Origin: Betaproteobacteria bacterium | Lineage (GTDB): Bacteria; Pseudomonadota; Gammaproteobacteria; Burkholderiales; SG8-41 | Direction: 5' to 3' | DNA length: 36,120 nt | Assembly: GCA_016202605.1 (NCBI GenBank) | Contig: JACQOJ010000051.1 | Coordinates: 1 to 36,120, forward strand | Shown: positions 24,187 through 31,763 of the stretch, piece by piece | Numbering within the stretch: position 1 is the stretch's first letter | How the letters are laid out: each line of letters opens with the position of its first letter | Position numbers and translations under genes: made by a program | The notes under the pieces: generated by a model | What the model was told of the DNA's origin: nothing | Database searches by the model: none | What the model saw: only the letters and a program-made list of their open reading frames with translations

Positions 24187-25380
24187 TCACTTCGCCGCAC
24201 CGCCGGTCCGCCGCCGGGACAGCAGTCCGCCCGATGCCATGATGGCCGCGACGATCCAGTACACCACCGGCAGTCCGAACGCGGAGCCCACGGCGCCGAA
24301 CACGATGGGTCCTGTCACGCGCACGAAATTATTGGCTGTCAGCCGCAACCCGAGCGTCTGCCCCGAGCGGCCTTCCGCCGAGCGGGCGAACATGAGGATC
24401 ACGGTAAGCGGAATACCGATGCCCATGCCCAAGCCAAAAAAGAAGGCGATCAGAGCAAGCACCATGGCATTGTCGGACAACGGCACCAGCGCAAAACCGA
24501 TCGCCCCCGAGAAAAACACCCAGGCAAGCAGCGTTTCGCCCGGCACGCGTTTCACCAGCCGCGCAAGGAACAGGCGCACGACGAACGCCGCGACCGCGAG
24601 AGTGGCGAGGATGGCGCCGATCGCGGAGGCCGAGAGCCCGATCGAATGCCCGTAGATCGGAAGGTAGAACTGGAAGAGATCGGTGCCGAGCTGGACCAGT
24701 CCGCTGATGACGAGCATGCGCCACACCTCGCGGTCCGCGAGCGCGTGGCGAGCGCCCGCATCCACCGGGGCCTGCGGCTTGCCGGGTGGAAAGAGGCGGC
24801 CCCAGACGAGCAGCAGCGCGATGGCGATTATCGATTGCGACGCCATGGCGAGACTCGCGGCCGCGTGTCCCAGGTAGTCGATCGAAAAACCGGCAAGCAG
24901 CGGGCCGACGAAGTTCGTCATCGCCCCGGTCAGGCTGAAGTTGCTGAAGTTGCGCGCGCGGTCCTCCGGCCGGCTCATGATGCCGATGAGGTTTTGCAGC
25001 GTGACGTGGAAGAAGGCGAGCGCCAGGCCGTTCAGCGCCGCGGCGACGTAGAACGCGGGCAGCGTGCGCACGAAGAACGGCAGCACGAGCGACAGCGCGC
25101 CGCAGACGGAGGCGAAGAGCAACAGCCCGCGCGCGCCCACGCGGTCGGCGAGCGCGCCGACCGGCCACGACAGCAGCAGCGGAAACAGGAACAGCAGGCC
25201 GCCGAGCACACCGACCGCCGAGGCCGGCGCGCCGAGCTCGAGCGCATACAGCGTCAGCACGACGCGCGCCGCGCTCGAGCCGACGAAGTTGAAAAAGGTC
25301 ACGGCAAGGGTGAGATGGATCGCCACTTGCCTTCGGTCCGGGAAGAGATGAGCAGCACGCGTTTCTTGCGTTTTTTTCAC
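24187..25380 (-). CDS. MFS transporter
   Basis: A 397-residue major facilitator protein, only distantly similar to its neighbour. Hydrophobic helices run throughout; WPVGALADRVGARGLLL is the loop 2-3 motif and ARLVKRVPGETLLA is the equivalent in the second half. GLGMGIGIPLTVILMFARSAEGRSGQTLGLRLTANN suggests an efflux-type or unclassified subgroup. The GTG start at 25380 lies just six bases from a TATAAT box, so the transcript may be leaderless. It is transcribed toward the other MFS gene, so they are not an operon. Substrate unknown. Confidence 0.88.
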   Translation of the reverse strand: MKKTQETRAAHLFPDRRQVAIHLTLAVTFFNFVGSSAARVVLTLYALELGAPASAVGVLGGLLFLFPLLLSWPVGALADRVGARGLLLFASVCGALSLVLPFFVRTLPAFYVAAALNGLALAFFHVTLQNLIGIMSRPEDRARNFSNFSLTGAMTNFVGPLLAGFSIDYLGHAAASLAMASQSIIAIALLLVWGRLFPPGKPQAPVDAGARHALADREVWRMLVISGLVQLGTDLFQFYLPIYGHSIGLSASAIGAILATLAVAAFVVRLFLARLVKRVPGETLLAWVFFSGAIGFALVPLSDNAMVLALIAFFFGLGMGIGIPLTVILMFARSAEGRSGQTLGLRLTANNFVRVTGPIVFGAVGSAFGLPVVYWIVAAIMASGGLLSRRRTGGAAK

Positions 25381-25385
25381 CGCTC

Positions 25386-25391
25386 ATTATA
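25386..25391 (-). promoter_or_regulatory. TATAAT -10 box abutting an MFS start codon
   Basis: On the minus strand TATAAT is followed by GAGCG and then the GTG start of the MFS gene. A transcript starting at normal distance would begin at or next to the GTG. No good -35 is seen at 16-18 bp, so the call is tentative. Confidence 0.35.
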
Positions 25392-25440
25392 AACGGTCGG
25401 GCCGCGGCCGCCGGCGGGAGACCGCTTCCCACGTCGTCAT

Positions 25441-25695
25441 TTGAAAAACCACATCCTCACCGGGTCGCGGCCCGACGGCACGGCGTTCTGGGGCAACGAT
25501 GACCGGACCTGTGGCCACTGGAGAAAAAGCGGCTGCGATGGCACCGCGATGGTCGGCCACCAAGATCGCATGGGCCTGCGCGACGACGAGCCCTCGAGAT
25601 CGTGGAATTCCTCGCATCTTTCGCAAGGCTGCAGCCTGGACGCGCTGAAAAGCTCGGGCGGCGCGGGATTGCTCTACTGCTTCGCGGTCGACTGA
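25441..25695 (+). CDS. Small conserved-looking protein of unknown function
   Basis: An 84-residue ORF from a TTG start. The pattern TGSRPDGTAFWGNDDRTCGHW, then AMVGHQDRMGLRD, RSWNSSHLSQGCS and SSGGAGLLYCFAVD resembles short rhizobial and proteobacterial hypotheticals I have seen, rich in Gly, Trp and conserved Cys. No signal peptide is seen from this start, and there is no obvious Shine-Dalgarno. It occupies most of the 338-bp gap 25381-25718. It might be extracytoplasmic if an upstream start exists, but none is apparent. Confidence 0.55.
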   Translation: MKNHILTGSRPDGTAFWGNDDRTCGHWRKSGCDGTAMVGHQDRMGLRDDEPSRSWNSSHLSQGCSLDALKSSGGAGLLYCFAVD

Positions 25696-25718
25696 TTTCG
25701 TGACCGGTCACCGATCGC

Positions 25719-26696
25719 TCATTGCGGCGGGATTCCGGCGTCCCTGATCACCTTCGCCCATTTCGCGATTTCGGCATTGAGATAGCGGGCGAATTCCTCT
25801 ACGCCGCCGTTTGCCGGTTCGATGCCCTGGTTGACAAGCCGTTGCCTCAGGTCGGCGGCACCAAGCGCCTTGGCCGTTTCGTCGCCCAATTTCGAGATGA
25901 TCGGCTGCGGTGTACTGCCCGGCCCGAGGAAGCCGTACCAGGAACTTGCGTCGTAACCAGGCAGCCCGCCTTCACTGACCGTCGGGACATCGGGGAGCGC
26001 CGCGCTGCGCCTTGCTGAAGAGACAGCGACGGGGCGCAGCTTTCCCTGCCGCACAGGGGCAAGGGCAGCGGCGACTGAGCTGAAGGTCAGCTGCGCTTCT
26101 CCCGTCATGACGGCGACCGCGGACGGCGCGCCGCCCCTGTACGGGACGTGCACCATCCGAACGTTCGCCATGGAGATGAACAGTGCCATTCCGAGATGAG
26201 TCATGCTGCCGACGCCCGCCGTGGCGTAATCGAGCATCCCGGGTTTGCGCTTGGCAAGAGCAATGAGATCCTTCACGGATTTGACCGGCAGCGACGGATG
26301 CACCGACAGCAACAGCGGCCCATACCCGACGAGGGAAACGGGCACGAGGTCCTTCTTCACGTCAAAAGGCAGTTTTGCGAAGAGGGACGGCATGGCGAGG
26401 GTTGCGTTGGCCAAGAACAAGGTGTAGCCGTCCGGAGCGCTCCGCACGACGAGGTCGGCAGCAAGGTTTCCGGACGCCCCGGGACGATTGTCCACGATCA
26501 CCTGCTGGCCGATGGTCTCCGAAAGCTTGTGGGCGATGGTGCGGGCGGAAACGTCGGTTGCGCCGCCCGCCGCGAAGCCGACGACGAGGCGGATGGGGCG
26601 GGCCGGGTACTGCTGGGCGCCGCCCGCGCCGGAATGCGACAGCGCCCCGCTCAAGCCAAGCAGCAGGATAGCGGTCTTCACGGGCTTGTTTTCCAT
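25719..26696 (-). CDS. Bug/TctC-type periplasmic receptor
   Basis: A 325-residue Bug protein. The true start is the ATG at 26696 (MENKPVKTAILLLGLSGAL), with GGGAG 7 bases upstream; the track's extension to 26999 is spurious. The signal peptide ends near GAGGAQQ, followed by YPARPIRLVVGFAAGGATD, DNRPGASGN, RSAPDGYTL, MVHVPYRGGAPSA and LPDVPTVSEGGLPGYDASSWYG. It lies 68 bp downstream of the UGSC selenoprotein gene on the same strand, so the receptor and the selenoprotein may be in one transcript. Confidence 0.95.
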   Translation of the reverse strand: MENKPVKTAILLLGLSGALSHSGAGGAQQYPARPIRLVVGFAAGGATDVSARTIAHKLSETIGQQVIVDNRPGASGNLAADLVVRSAPDGYTLFLANATLAMPSLFAKLPFDVKKDLVPVSLVGYGPLLLSVHPSLPVKSVKDLIALAKRKPGMLDYATAGVGSMTHLGMALFISMANVRMVHVPYRGGAPSAVAVMTGEAQLTFSSVAAALAPVRQGKLRPVAVSSARRSAALPDVPTVSEGGLPGYDASSWYGFLGPGSTPQPIISKLGDETAKALGAADLRQRLVNQGIEPANGGVEEFARYLNAEIAKWAKVIRDAGIPPQ

Positions 26697-26764
26697 CTGC
26701 GTACTCCCTCGATGTGGGCAAAGATCACCGGCGGTCCCCGCTCCAGTCGCGGCACTCCAGCACA

Positions 26765-28378
26765 TCACGGCCGGACCGGAACCGCCCGCGTCACCGCACG
26801 CGTGACGCCAAAAGTCGGCACGTATACCGAATGTGTACCCGGCCCTCCTGCCACCACTATGCCGACGTCTCCCGCGCCAGGTGACGCAGGCACCATGGTA
26901 TCCGAACTGATTGCTCCCAACTCCGCGCACCGGATGTGTTGCACGCGGGCGCGGTCCCCGGCAGCAAACCGGCCCGCCGCGAGTCTGGACTGTTCCCACA
27001 GGCGGCGTTTCACGTCGGACTTGTTCAATCCACCGCGCTTGAGCACTTCCGCGTGCTCGGGAGACACAATGATCCAGGGCTCCCCGCCAAAGTAATAGTC
27101 GTTGCTCAGGGGATACGCCATGGTGTCGGCGATCGCGCGCAACAGATCGTCCGCTTCCTTGGCGTGACTGTTCATATTAAGCGTACCCGATGCGCCGACC
27201 ACGGTCACCGTGCTGCGATCGCACGCAAACCCCCGCTCGACGTGGAGCGGTTCCCACGGGCTCTCCGCCTCGTTCTCGGCGCAACAGAAGGTGAACTTGC
27301 CCGGTTGTCCGTGGGTCGCGCGATCCATTCCCGCAGGGCGCGCGCCGCCGACGTTCTGCAGGATCAGGCGCACTGCGCGGCCGATGGTCGCATTGGCCCA
27401 CGCGCCCGGCCCGAGACAATTGATTCCGGCGTTGATTCCGAGCTCCTGCGCGATCGGCCCGTTGACGATGATCCACGGCGTGGCGGGATTGGTCGTCGCC
27501 TGTATGCCCTGCAGGTTGAAGGCGGGATCACCCAGCGCGTCCACCGCCGCGATCAAGACCGGAAGGTATTCCGGTTCGCATCCCGCCATCACGGCATTGG
27601 CCGCGACATGTTCCACCGTGGCCGCGCCGAAGCCCGGTGCGACTGCCGCAATCACTTCGTCGCGCGCGCGGCGCGCGTGCCTCAGCATGCTCTCGACGCG
27701 TTCTATCGTCGGCGGGACGAGCGGCAGCCCGTCGCTCCAGCCGCACGTGCGGCAGAAACGATTGAATTCGTCGAGATCGGCGGGCGCTTCGACGCGCAGC
27801 GGACGACCCTGTGCCGGCGCCGCCAGAACTGCAACCTCGAGCGGCGCCGACTCGCGCACCTGATGGACGATGTCTGCGGCGCACTGCTCCGCGATGTCGC
27901 GCACTTCCTCGCGCGTGCGAAGACCGAACGGATGCGGGATCACCGCAATGGGCAGATCCGGATGCCCCAAGGCCGACGCCTGCGTGCGGCCCAGCACGAG
28001 GAACGGCGTCGAGCAGATCGTCAACGCGGGCAGGCCGTGCTTTGCAGCCTCAACACTGTCGTGGATACTCCACGACGTGCACGACCCTCAGTCGCCCGAC
28101 CCCGTGATCACGAGATCGCATTGCCGGGCGACGTCCGCAATGATGTCATCAGGGGCGGGGATCGATGCCGTGCGTTTGCGGTGCTTGACGACCGAGGAAA
28201 CTCCGTACTTGCCGATGAGCAGTTCGGCGAGATCATCCACCAGAAAGTGAAAGTTCGGCTTCACGTTGTCGATGAAGCCGACCACCTTGCCCTCGAGCCC
28301 GTCGAGCGCGCGGCGCAATTGCCGCGGCGCATTTCGTGTCGATGCCGTCGGGTCGACGATCATCGTGTTGGTTGTCAT
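26765..28378 (-). CDS. UGSC-family selenoprotein (UGA = Sec97) fused to a long conserved domain
   Basis: The track gives 28088..28378 and 26765..28024, but both are in the same frame with one TGA between (28088-28090). Read through, it is 537 residues. The first part (GLEGKVVGFIDNVKPNFHFLVDDL, CDLVITGSGD) is followed by Sec97-Gly-Ser-Cys100 and TSWSIHDSVEA. This is the UGSC motif of the UGSC (seleno)protein family, here a UxxC redox pair. From about residue 180 there is a second region (GWSDGLPLVPPTIERVE, AANAVMAGCEPEYLPVLI, ATHGQPGKFTFCCAENE, GGEPWIIVSPEHAE) that I recall as a conserved uncharacterised family in similar contexts. AAAGGAG precedes the ATG. A SECIS-like hairpin follows the TGA. 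Function unknown; thiol/selenol redox is inferred. Confidence 0.87.
28058..28090 (-). promoter_or_regulatory. Bacterial SECIS-like element with its UGA codon
   Basis: On the minus strand, TGA is followed by 11 bases and then GTCGTGG-AGTAT-CCACGAC: a perfect 7-bp stem with a 5-nt loop. Adding CAC/GTG across a single bulged A extends it to 10 bp. The loop begins 18 nt after the TGA and has G in its second position, meeting the usual bacterial SECIS criteria. Confidence 0.78.
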
Positions 28379-28399
28379 CGTCCGCTCCTTTCGCCTGTA

Positions 28400-28537
28400 T
28401 CAAAACCGATAGAGCTCACGTGGATTGTCGACCAGGATCGCCTTGCGCGCTGCTTCGCCGAGCTTCTGAGTGACCATCCGCGCGACGATATCCGTCCCGC
28501 CGCCCGCGGGAAACGGCACCCCGACGCGGACTAACGC
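28400..28537 (-). pseudogene. Chimeric remnant: Bug N-terminus joined to amidohydrolase C-terminus
   Basis: About 45 codons read VRVGVPFPAGGGTDIVAR (the Bug mature N-terminus) and then RKAILVDNPRELYRF (typical end of amidohydrolase_2 proteins), followed by TGA. Neither family is complete, and the upstream part of this frame (to 28840) is antisense-type noise. I infer that a deletion joined a Bug gene to the tail of an amidohydrolase gene that once lay directly upstream of the UGSC gene. It lies 21 bp before the UGSC start. The 28538-28620 stretch holds nothing recognisable. Confidence 0.55.
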
Positions 28538-28620
28538 AAGCCCCGCGTTCGCTCCTCCTATCGATACACACCGGCCTCCGTGGCCGCCCATCGCAAAGAC
28601 CACATTCGCTTGTCGGTCCG

Positions 28621-29526
28621 TTATGCAAGAACGCCGGCGCGGGCGATCACTCGACCCCATCGCGCAAGTTCTTTTTCGATGTGCCGCGCGAAGTCCTCCG
28701 GGCTGCCCCCACACGGCTCGGCGCCCGCCAGCGAAAGGCGCTCCGCAACTGGCCCCGTACGCAACGCGGCCACGATTCCTGCGTTGAGTGTGTTCACGGT
28801 GTCGGCCTGCGTGCGTGCCGGCGCGACAATGCCGAGCCAATTCGTGATCTCATAACCAGGCAATCCCGATTCCGCGACGGTCGGCAGATCGGAGAGCAGC
28901 GGACTGCGTTGCAGCCCGGTCACCGCGATTCCTCTCAGGAGTCCCTGCCTTACACGCGGCGCCATCGACATGATGTTGTTGAAGCTCAATGCCACGCGTC
29001 CGTTCTGCAGGTCCTCATACAGTTGTTCCGTGCGTGCATACGGCACATGCGTCATCTCGACGCGCCCCATGACCTTGAAAAGCTCTCCCGCGAGGTGCGG
29101 TGCGCCGCCCACCGCCGACGACGCAAAGGTGAGTCCGGGCGCTTTGGAGCGGCCCACCGCGATCAGATCTTTCACCGTAGCCACCCCGAGCGACGGATGA
29201 CAGGCCAGCACCAGCGGTGAGCGCGATACGAGACATACCGCCATGAAATCCTTGACCGGGTCATAGCCGAGGTCCGGCGCAAAGTGCAGCGCGAGGGCAT
29301 GGGTCCCGAGCGTTGCCATGAAAAGCGTGGAGCCGTCCGGGTCGCCCGCCGCCGCCCTGCGCGCGCCGATCGCACCGCCGTTCCCGGCGTGGCGCTCGAC
29401 GATCACCTCGCGTGCGAGACATCGGGACAATTCCGGCGCCAGCATACCGGCGATGAAGTCGGATGCGCTTCCCGGCGAAAAACCGATGATGAGGCGCACC
29501 GGATGTCGTGCTCGCCGCCAGCTCAT
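28621..29526 (-). CDS. Bug/TctC-like receptor without signal peptide
   Basis: A 301-residue Bug homologue: VRLIIGFSPGSASDFIAGMLAPELS, YDPVKDFMAVCLVSRSPLVLACHPSL, MTHVPYARTEQLYED and LPTVAESGLPGYEITNWLG are all family segments. The N-terminus is just MSWRRARHP before the first strand, so there is no signal peptide, unlike the other intact Bug genes here. The ATG has AGGGA close upstream and lies 21 bp after the frameshifted Bug gene. It may be a truncated, cytoplasmic or decaying copy, or translated from an unseen start. The sequence is more divergent than in the other Bug proteins. Confidence 0.82.
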   Translation of the reverse strand: MSWRRARHPVRLIIGFSPGSASDFIAGMLAPELSRCLAREVIVERHAGNGGAIGARRAAAGDPDGSTLFMATLGTHALALHFAPDLGYDPVKDFMAVCLVSRSPLVLACHPSLGVATVKDLIAVGRSKAPGLTFASSAVGGAPHLAGELFKVMGRVEMTHVPYARTEQLYEDLQNGRVALSFNNIMSMAPRVRQGLLRGIAVTGLQRSPLLSDLPTVAESGLPGYEITNWLGIVAPARTQADTVNTLNAGIVAALRTGPVAERLSLAGAEPCGGSPEDFARHIEKELARWGRVIARAGVLA

Positions 29527-29547
29527 CTTCCCTGCATGCGGGGCCGG

Positions 29548-30515
29548 TCAGTTGACTGCCGCACCCGATGCCCGCACGACCCTCGCCCACTTGGGTATCT
29601 CGGCCTTCACGTACGCGCCGAACTGCCGGGGCGTGCTGCCGATCGGCTCGAAGCCCTGGGCGATCAGGCGTTCGTGGACTTGCGGCGCACGGAGCGCGGC
29701 CGTGAACACCGCGTGCAGCCTCTCGATCACGGCGAGAGGCGTTTTCGCGGGGACCATCACCCCGAACCAGGTGGTCGCCTCGAATCCCGGCAGACCCGCC
29801 TCCTCCACTGTAGGCACGTCGGAAAGCTGCGGGGAACGCCGTGAGCTGGCAATCGCCAGCGCGTTCAGTCTGCCGGATTTGACGTGCGGCAAAGCCGCCG
29901 ATACGGTGAAGAACATCATCTGTATGCGCCCCGCGATCATGTCCGTCGCCGCAGGCCCCGCGCCCTTGTATGGAATGTGGCGTATCTCCACACCGGCCAT
30001 GGATCGGAAGAGCTCCATCGCCATGTGGCTCGGCCCGCCGTTGCCGGAGGACGCATAGTTGAGTTGTCCCGGACCCGTTTTGGCGAGCGCGATCAGCTCG
30101 CTTACCGAACGGGCCCGTACCGAAGGATTCACGAGCAGCACGAACGGAACCGATGCGAGCTGCGTCACTGCCTCGAAGTCCTTGAGCAGATCGTAATTCA
30201 GTTTCCGGTAGAGGCTGCTGGCGATCGTATGCGCCACGTTGGCCTGCAGGAGCGTGATCCGTCCGGTGTTGAACGCGCGGCCACTTCCGCCGCGATGTTC
30301 CCGCCCGCACCCGCGCGGTTGTCCACGATGAGATGCTGCCCGAGATCCTCCCCCGCCTTCTGCCCGACGATACGCGCGAGGTTGTCGGCGCCGCCTCCCG
30401 GCGGAAACGGCACGACGAAGCGCAGGGGTTTGTGCGGGTACGGCTGCGCGCCGGCCTGTGGCACGGGAGCCGACGCGAGAATCGCACACCACGAAAGCAG
30501 GGTGACGATTCGCAT
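29548..30515 (-). pseudogene. Bug/TctC receptor gene with a single frameshift
   Basis: Two frames together encode one Bug protein of about 322 residues. From ATG 30515 (AGGAGGAGGAA upstream) comes a signal peptide (MRIVTLLSWCAILASAPVPQAGAQ), then YPHKPLRFVVPFPPGGGADN and NIAAEVAARSTPDG. In the sequence read as GACGGATCACGCTCC (about 30251-30263) the frame shifts, and the other frame continues TLLQANVAHTIASSLYRKLNYD to the end (KWARVVRASGAAVN). One missing base restores PDG-x-TLLQ. Everything else is intact, so this is either a very recent pseudogene or a sequencing/assembly indel. Confidence 0.85.
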
Positions 30516-30688
30516 ATCCGTTCCTCCTCCTCGATGCTGTTGTCCCCGGAAATCGCCGTGCAGGACCGCGCGGAGCGATCGCCGACGCCCGCCGCCCGGC
30601 ATCTATCTTAATTCACCGGCGGACGGCGATCAAAGGACATTTGCTTATTCCTCCATGCGGATAGGTAATGATCGGCCGCCGGCCGCAT

Positions 30689-31645
30689 TCAGGCCGGCGC
30701 GAGACCCGTCGTGCTGCGCGAGGCGGCGTCGCGTATCGCCTGCTCCACCCGCGCCCGCGTGAGGTGGCCGGCGAACATCTCGATGAAGGCGTAGGTGTAT
30801 CCGCGCAGGTAGTGATTCCGCCGGATGCCGATGTGGATGGTATTGGGTTCGAACAGGTGGCTCGCGTCCATCGCGCGCAATCCCTTGTCGCGCTTCGCGT
30901 CGAACGCCATGCTCGGCAGGACCGCGATGCCCAGGCCGAATTCGACGTAGGTCTTGATGACATCCGCGTCGATCGCATTGAGCACCACGTTCGGCGCGAG
31001 CCCCTTCGCCTCGAATGCGCGCACGATCTTGGAGCGCGCGATGAATGAAAAGTCGTACGTGATCAGCGGATACTCCGCGAGTTTCTCCAGGGTGAGCCGC
31101 TTTACCCGGAGCAGCGGATGACGCGCCGGCGTGAGCACGATGCGCGGCAGCTGGTAGCACGGCAGCATCACCATGCCGGGGACGGGTTCCACGGTCTCCG
31201 CGGCGATCGAGATGTCGGCATTGCCCGAGAGCACGAGCTGCGACACTTCGGCCGGCGTGCCCTGCCGCAGATTGAGCCGCACCCCGGGGAATTGTCCTGC
31301 GAAGCGCCGGATGACGTCAGGCAGCGCGTAACGCGCCTGCGTGTGCGTGGTCGCGATGGTGAGAGTGCCGCTGAACTCGTCCGAGAACTCGCGCGCGGCC
31401 TCGGTGATGTTCTGCGCCTCCCGCAACGCGCCCTCGGCGATCGCGACGATCTTGCTGCCCGCCGCGCTCAAGCGCACCAGGCGCTTGCTGTTGCGCACGA
31501 AGAGCTCCACGCCAAGCTCCTCTTCGAGCAGATGCAGCTGCCGGCTGAGACCCGGCTGCGAGATGTGCAGCGCCCCGGCCGTCTTCGAAATGTTCAGGCC
31601 GCGGCGCGCGACCTCGCACAGATATTTGAGCTGCTGCAGCGTCAC
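30689..31645 (-). CDS. LysR-family regulator, CysB-like
   Basis: A 318-residue LysR-type transcription factor. The N-terminal winged helix-turn-helix is MTLQQLKYLCEVARRGLNISKTAGALHISQPGLSRQLHLLEEELGVELF. The effector domain contains ATTHTQARYALP, which matches the ligand-binding segment of CysB/Cbl (sulfate or acetylserine site), and GNADISIAAETV and FGLGIAVLPSMAFD, also CysB-like. Known members control sulfur assimilation; here it may instead control the divergent SucCD-like operon. A TATACT box lies on the minus strand upstream (31674-31679). No cysteine-synthesis genes are visible. Confidence 0.88.
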   Translation of the reverse strand: MTLQQLKYLCEVARRGLNISKTAGALHISQPGLSRQLHLLEEELGVELFVRNSKRLVRLSAAGSKIVAIAEGALREAQNITEAAREFSDEFSGTLTIATTHTQARYALPDVIRRFAGQFPGVRLNLRQGTPAEVSQLVLSGNADISIAAETVEPVPGMVMLPCYQLPRIVLTPARHPLLRVKRLTLEKLAEYPLITYDFSFIARSKIVRAFEAKGLAPNVVLNAIDADVIKTYVEFGLGIAVLPSMAFDAKRDKGLRAMDASHLFEPNTIHIGIRRNHYLRGYTYAFIEMFAGHLTRARVEQAIRDAASRSTTGLAPA

Positions 31646-31654
31646 GGCGCTCTC

Positions 31655-31703
31655 ATAACCTCATCTTTGATTAGTATAACTTTACATTGTTTGTTTGCAT
31701 AAC
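31655..31703. promoter_or_regulatory. Three spaced ATAAC repeats, candidate LysR operator
   Basis: ATAAC occurs at 31655-31659, 31676-31680 and 31699-31703, spaced 21 and 23 bp, about two helical turns, in an AT-rich stretch between the LysR gene and the SucC-like gene. LysR regulators often bind such phased sites in divergent promoters. Binding is inferred from position only. Confidence 0.4.
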
Positions 31704-31719
31704 GCGGCTGCCGTATAGT
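31691..31719 (+). promoter_or_regulatory. Sigma-70-like promoter for the SucCD-like operon
   Basis: TTGTTT (31691-31696) and TATAGT (31714-31719) are separated by 17 bp. The box lies about 45 bp before the SucC-like start and overlaps the candidate LysR sites, allowing activation or repression there. Confidence 0.45.
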
Positions 31720-31763
31720 TGCGAGCTTCAACGCCCGGTCACACCAAGGAGAGCAGACTTACC

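Noticed and set aside
26936-28534. Plus-strand ORF of 532 aa spanning the UGSC gene
   Set aside because: Antisense shadow. It crosses the TGA region and might seem to argue against the selenoprotein, but it has no motifs, while the minus strand carries family motifs on both sides of the TGA.
30251-30263. Possible recoding (programmed frameshift) in the Bug gene
   Set aside because: No slippery heptamer or stimulatory structure is evident, and Bug genes are not known to use frameshifting; an indel or sequence error is simpler.
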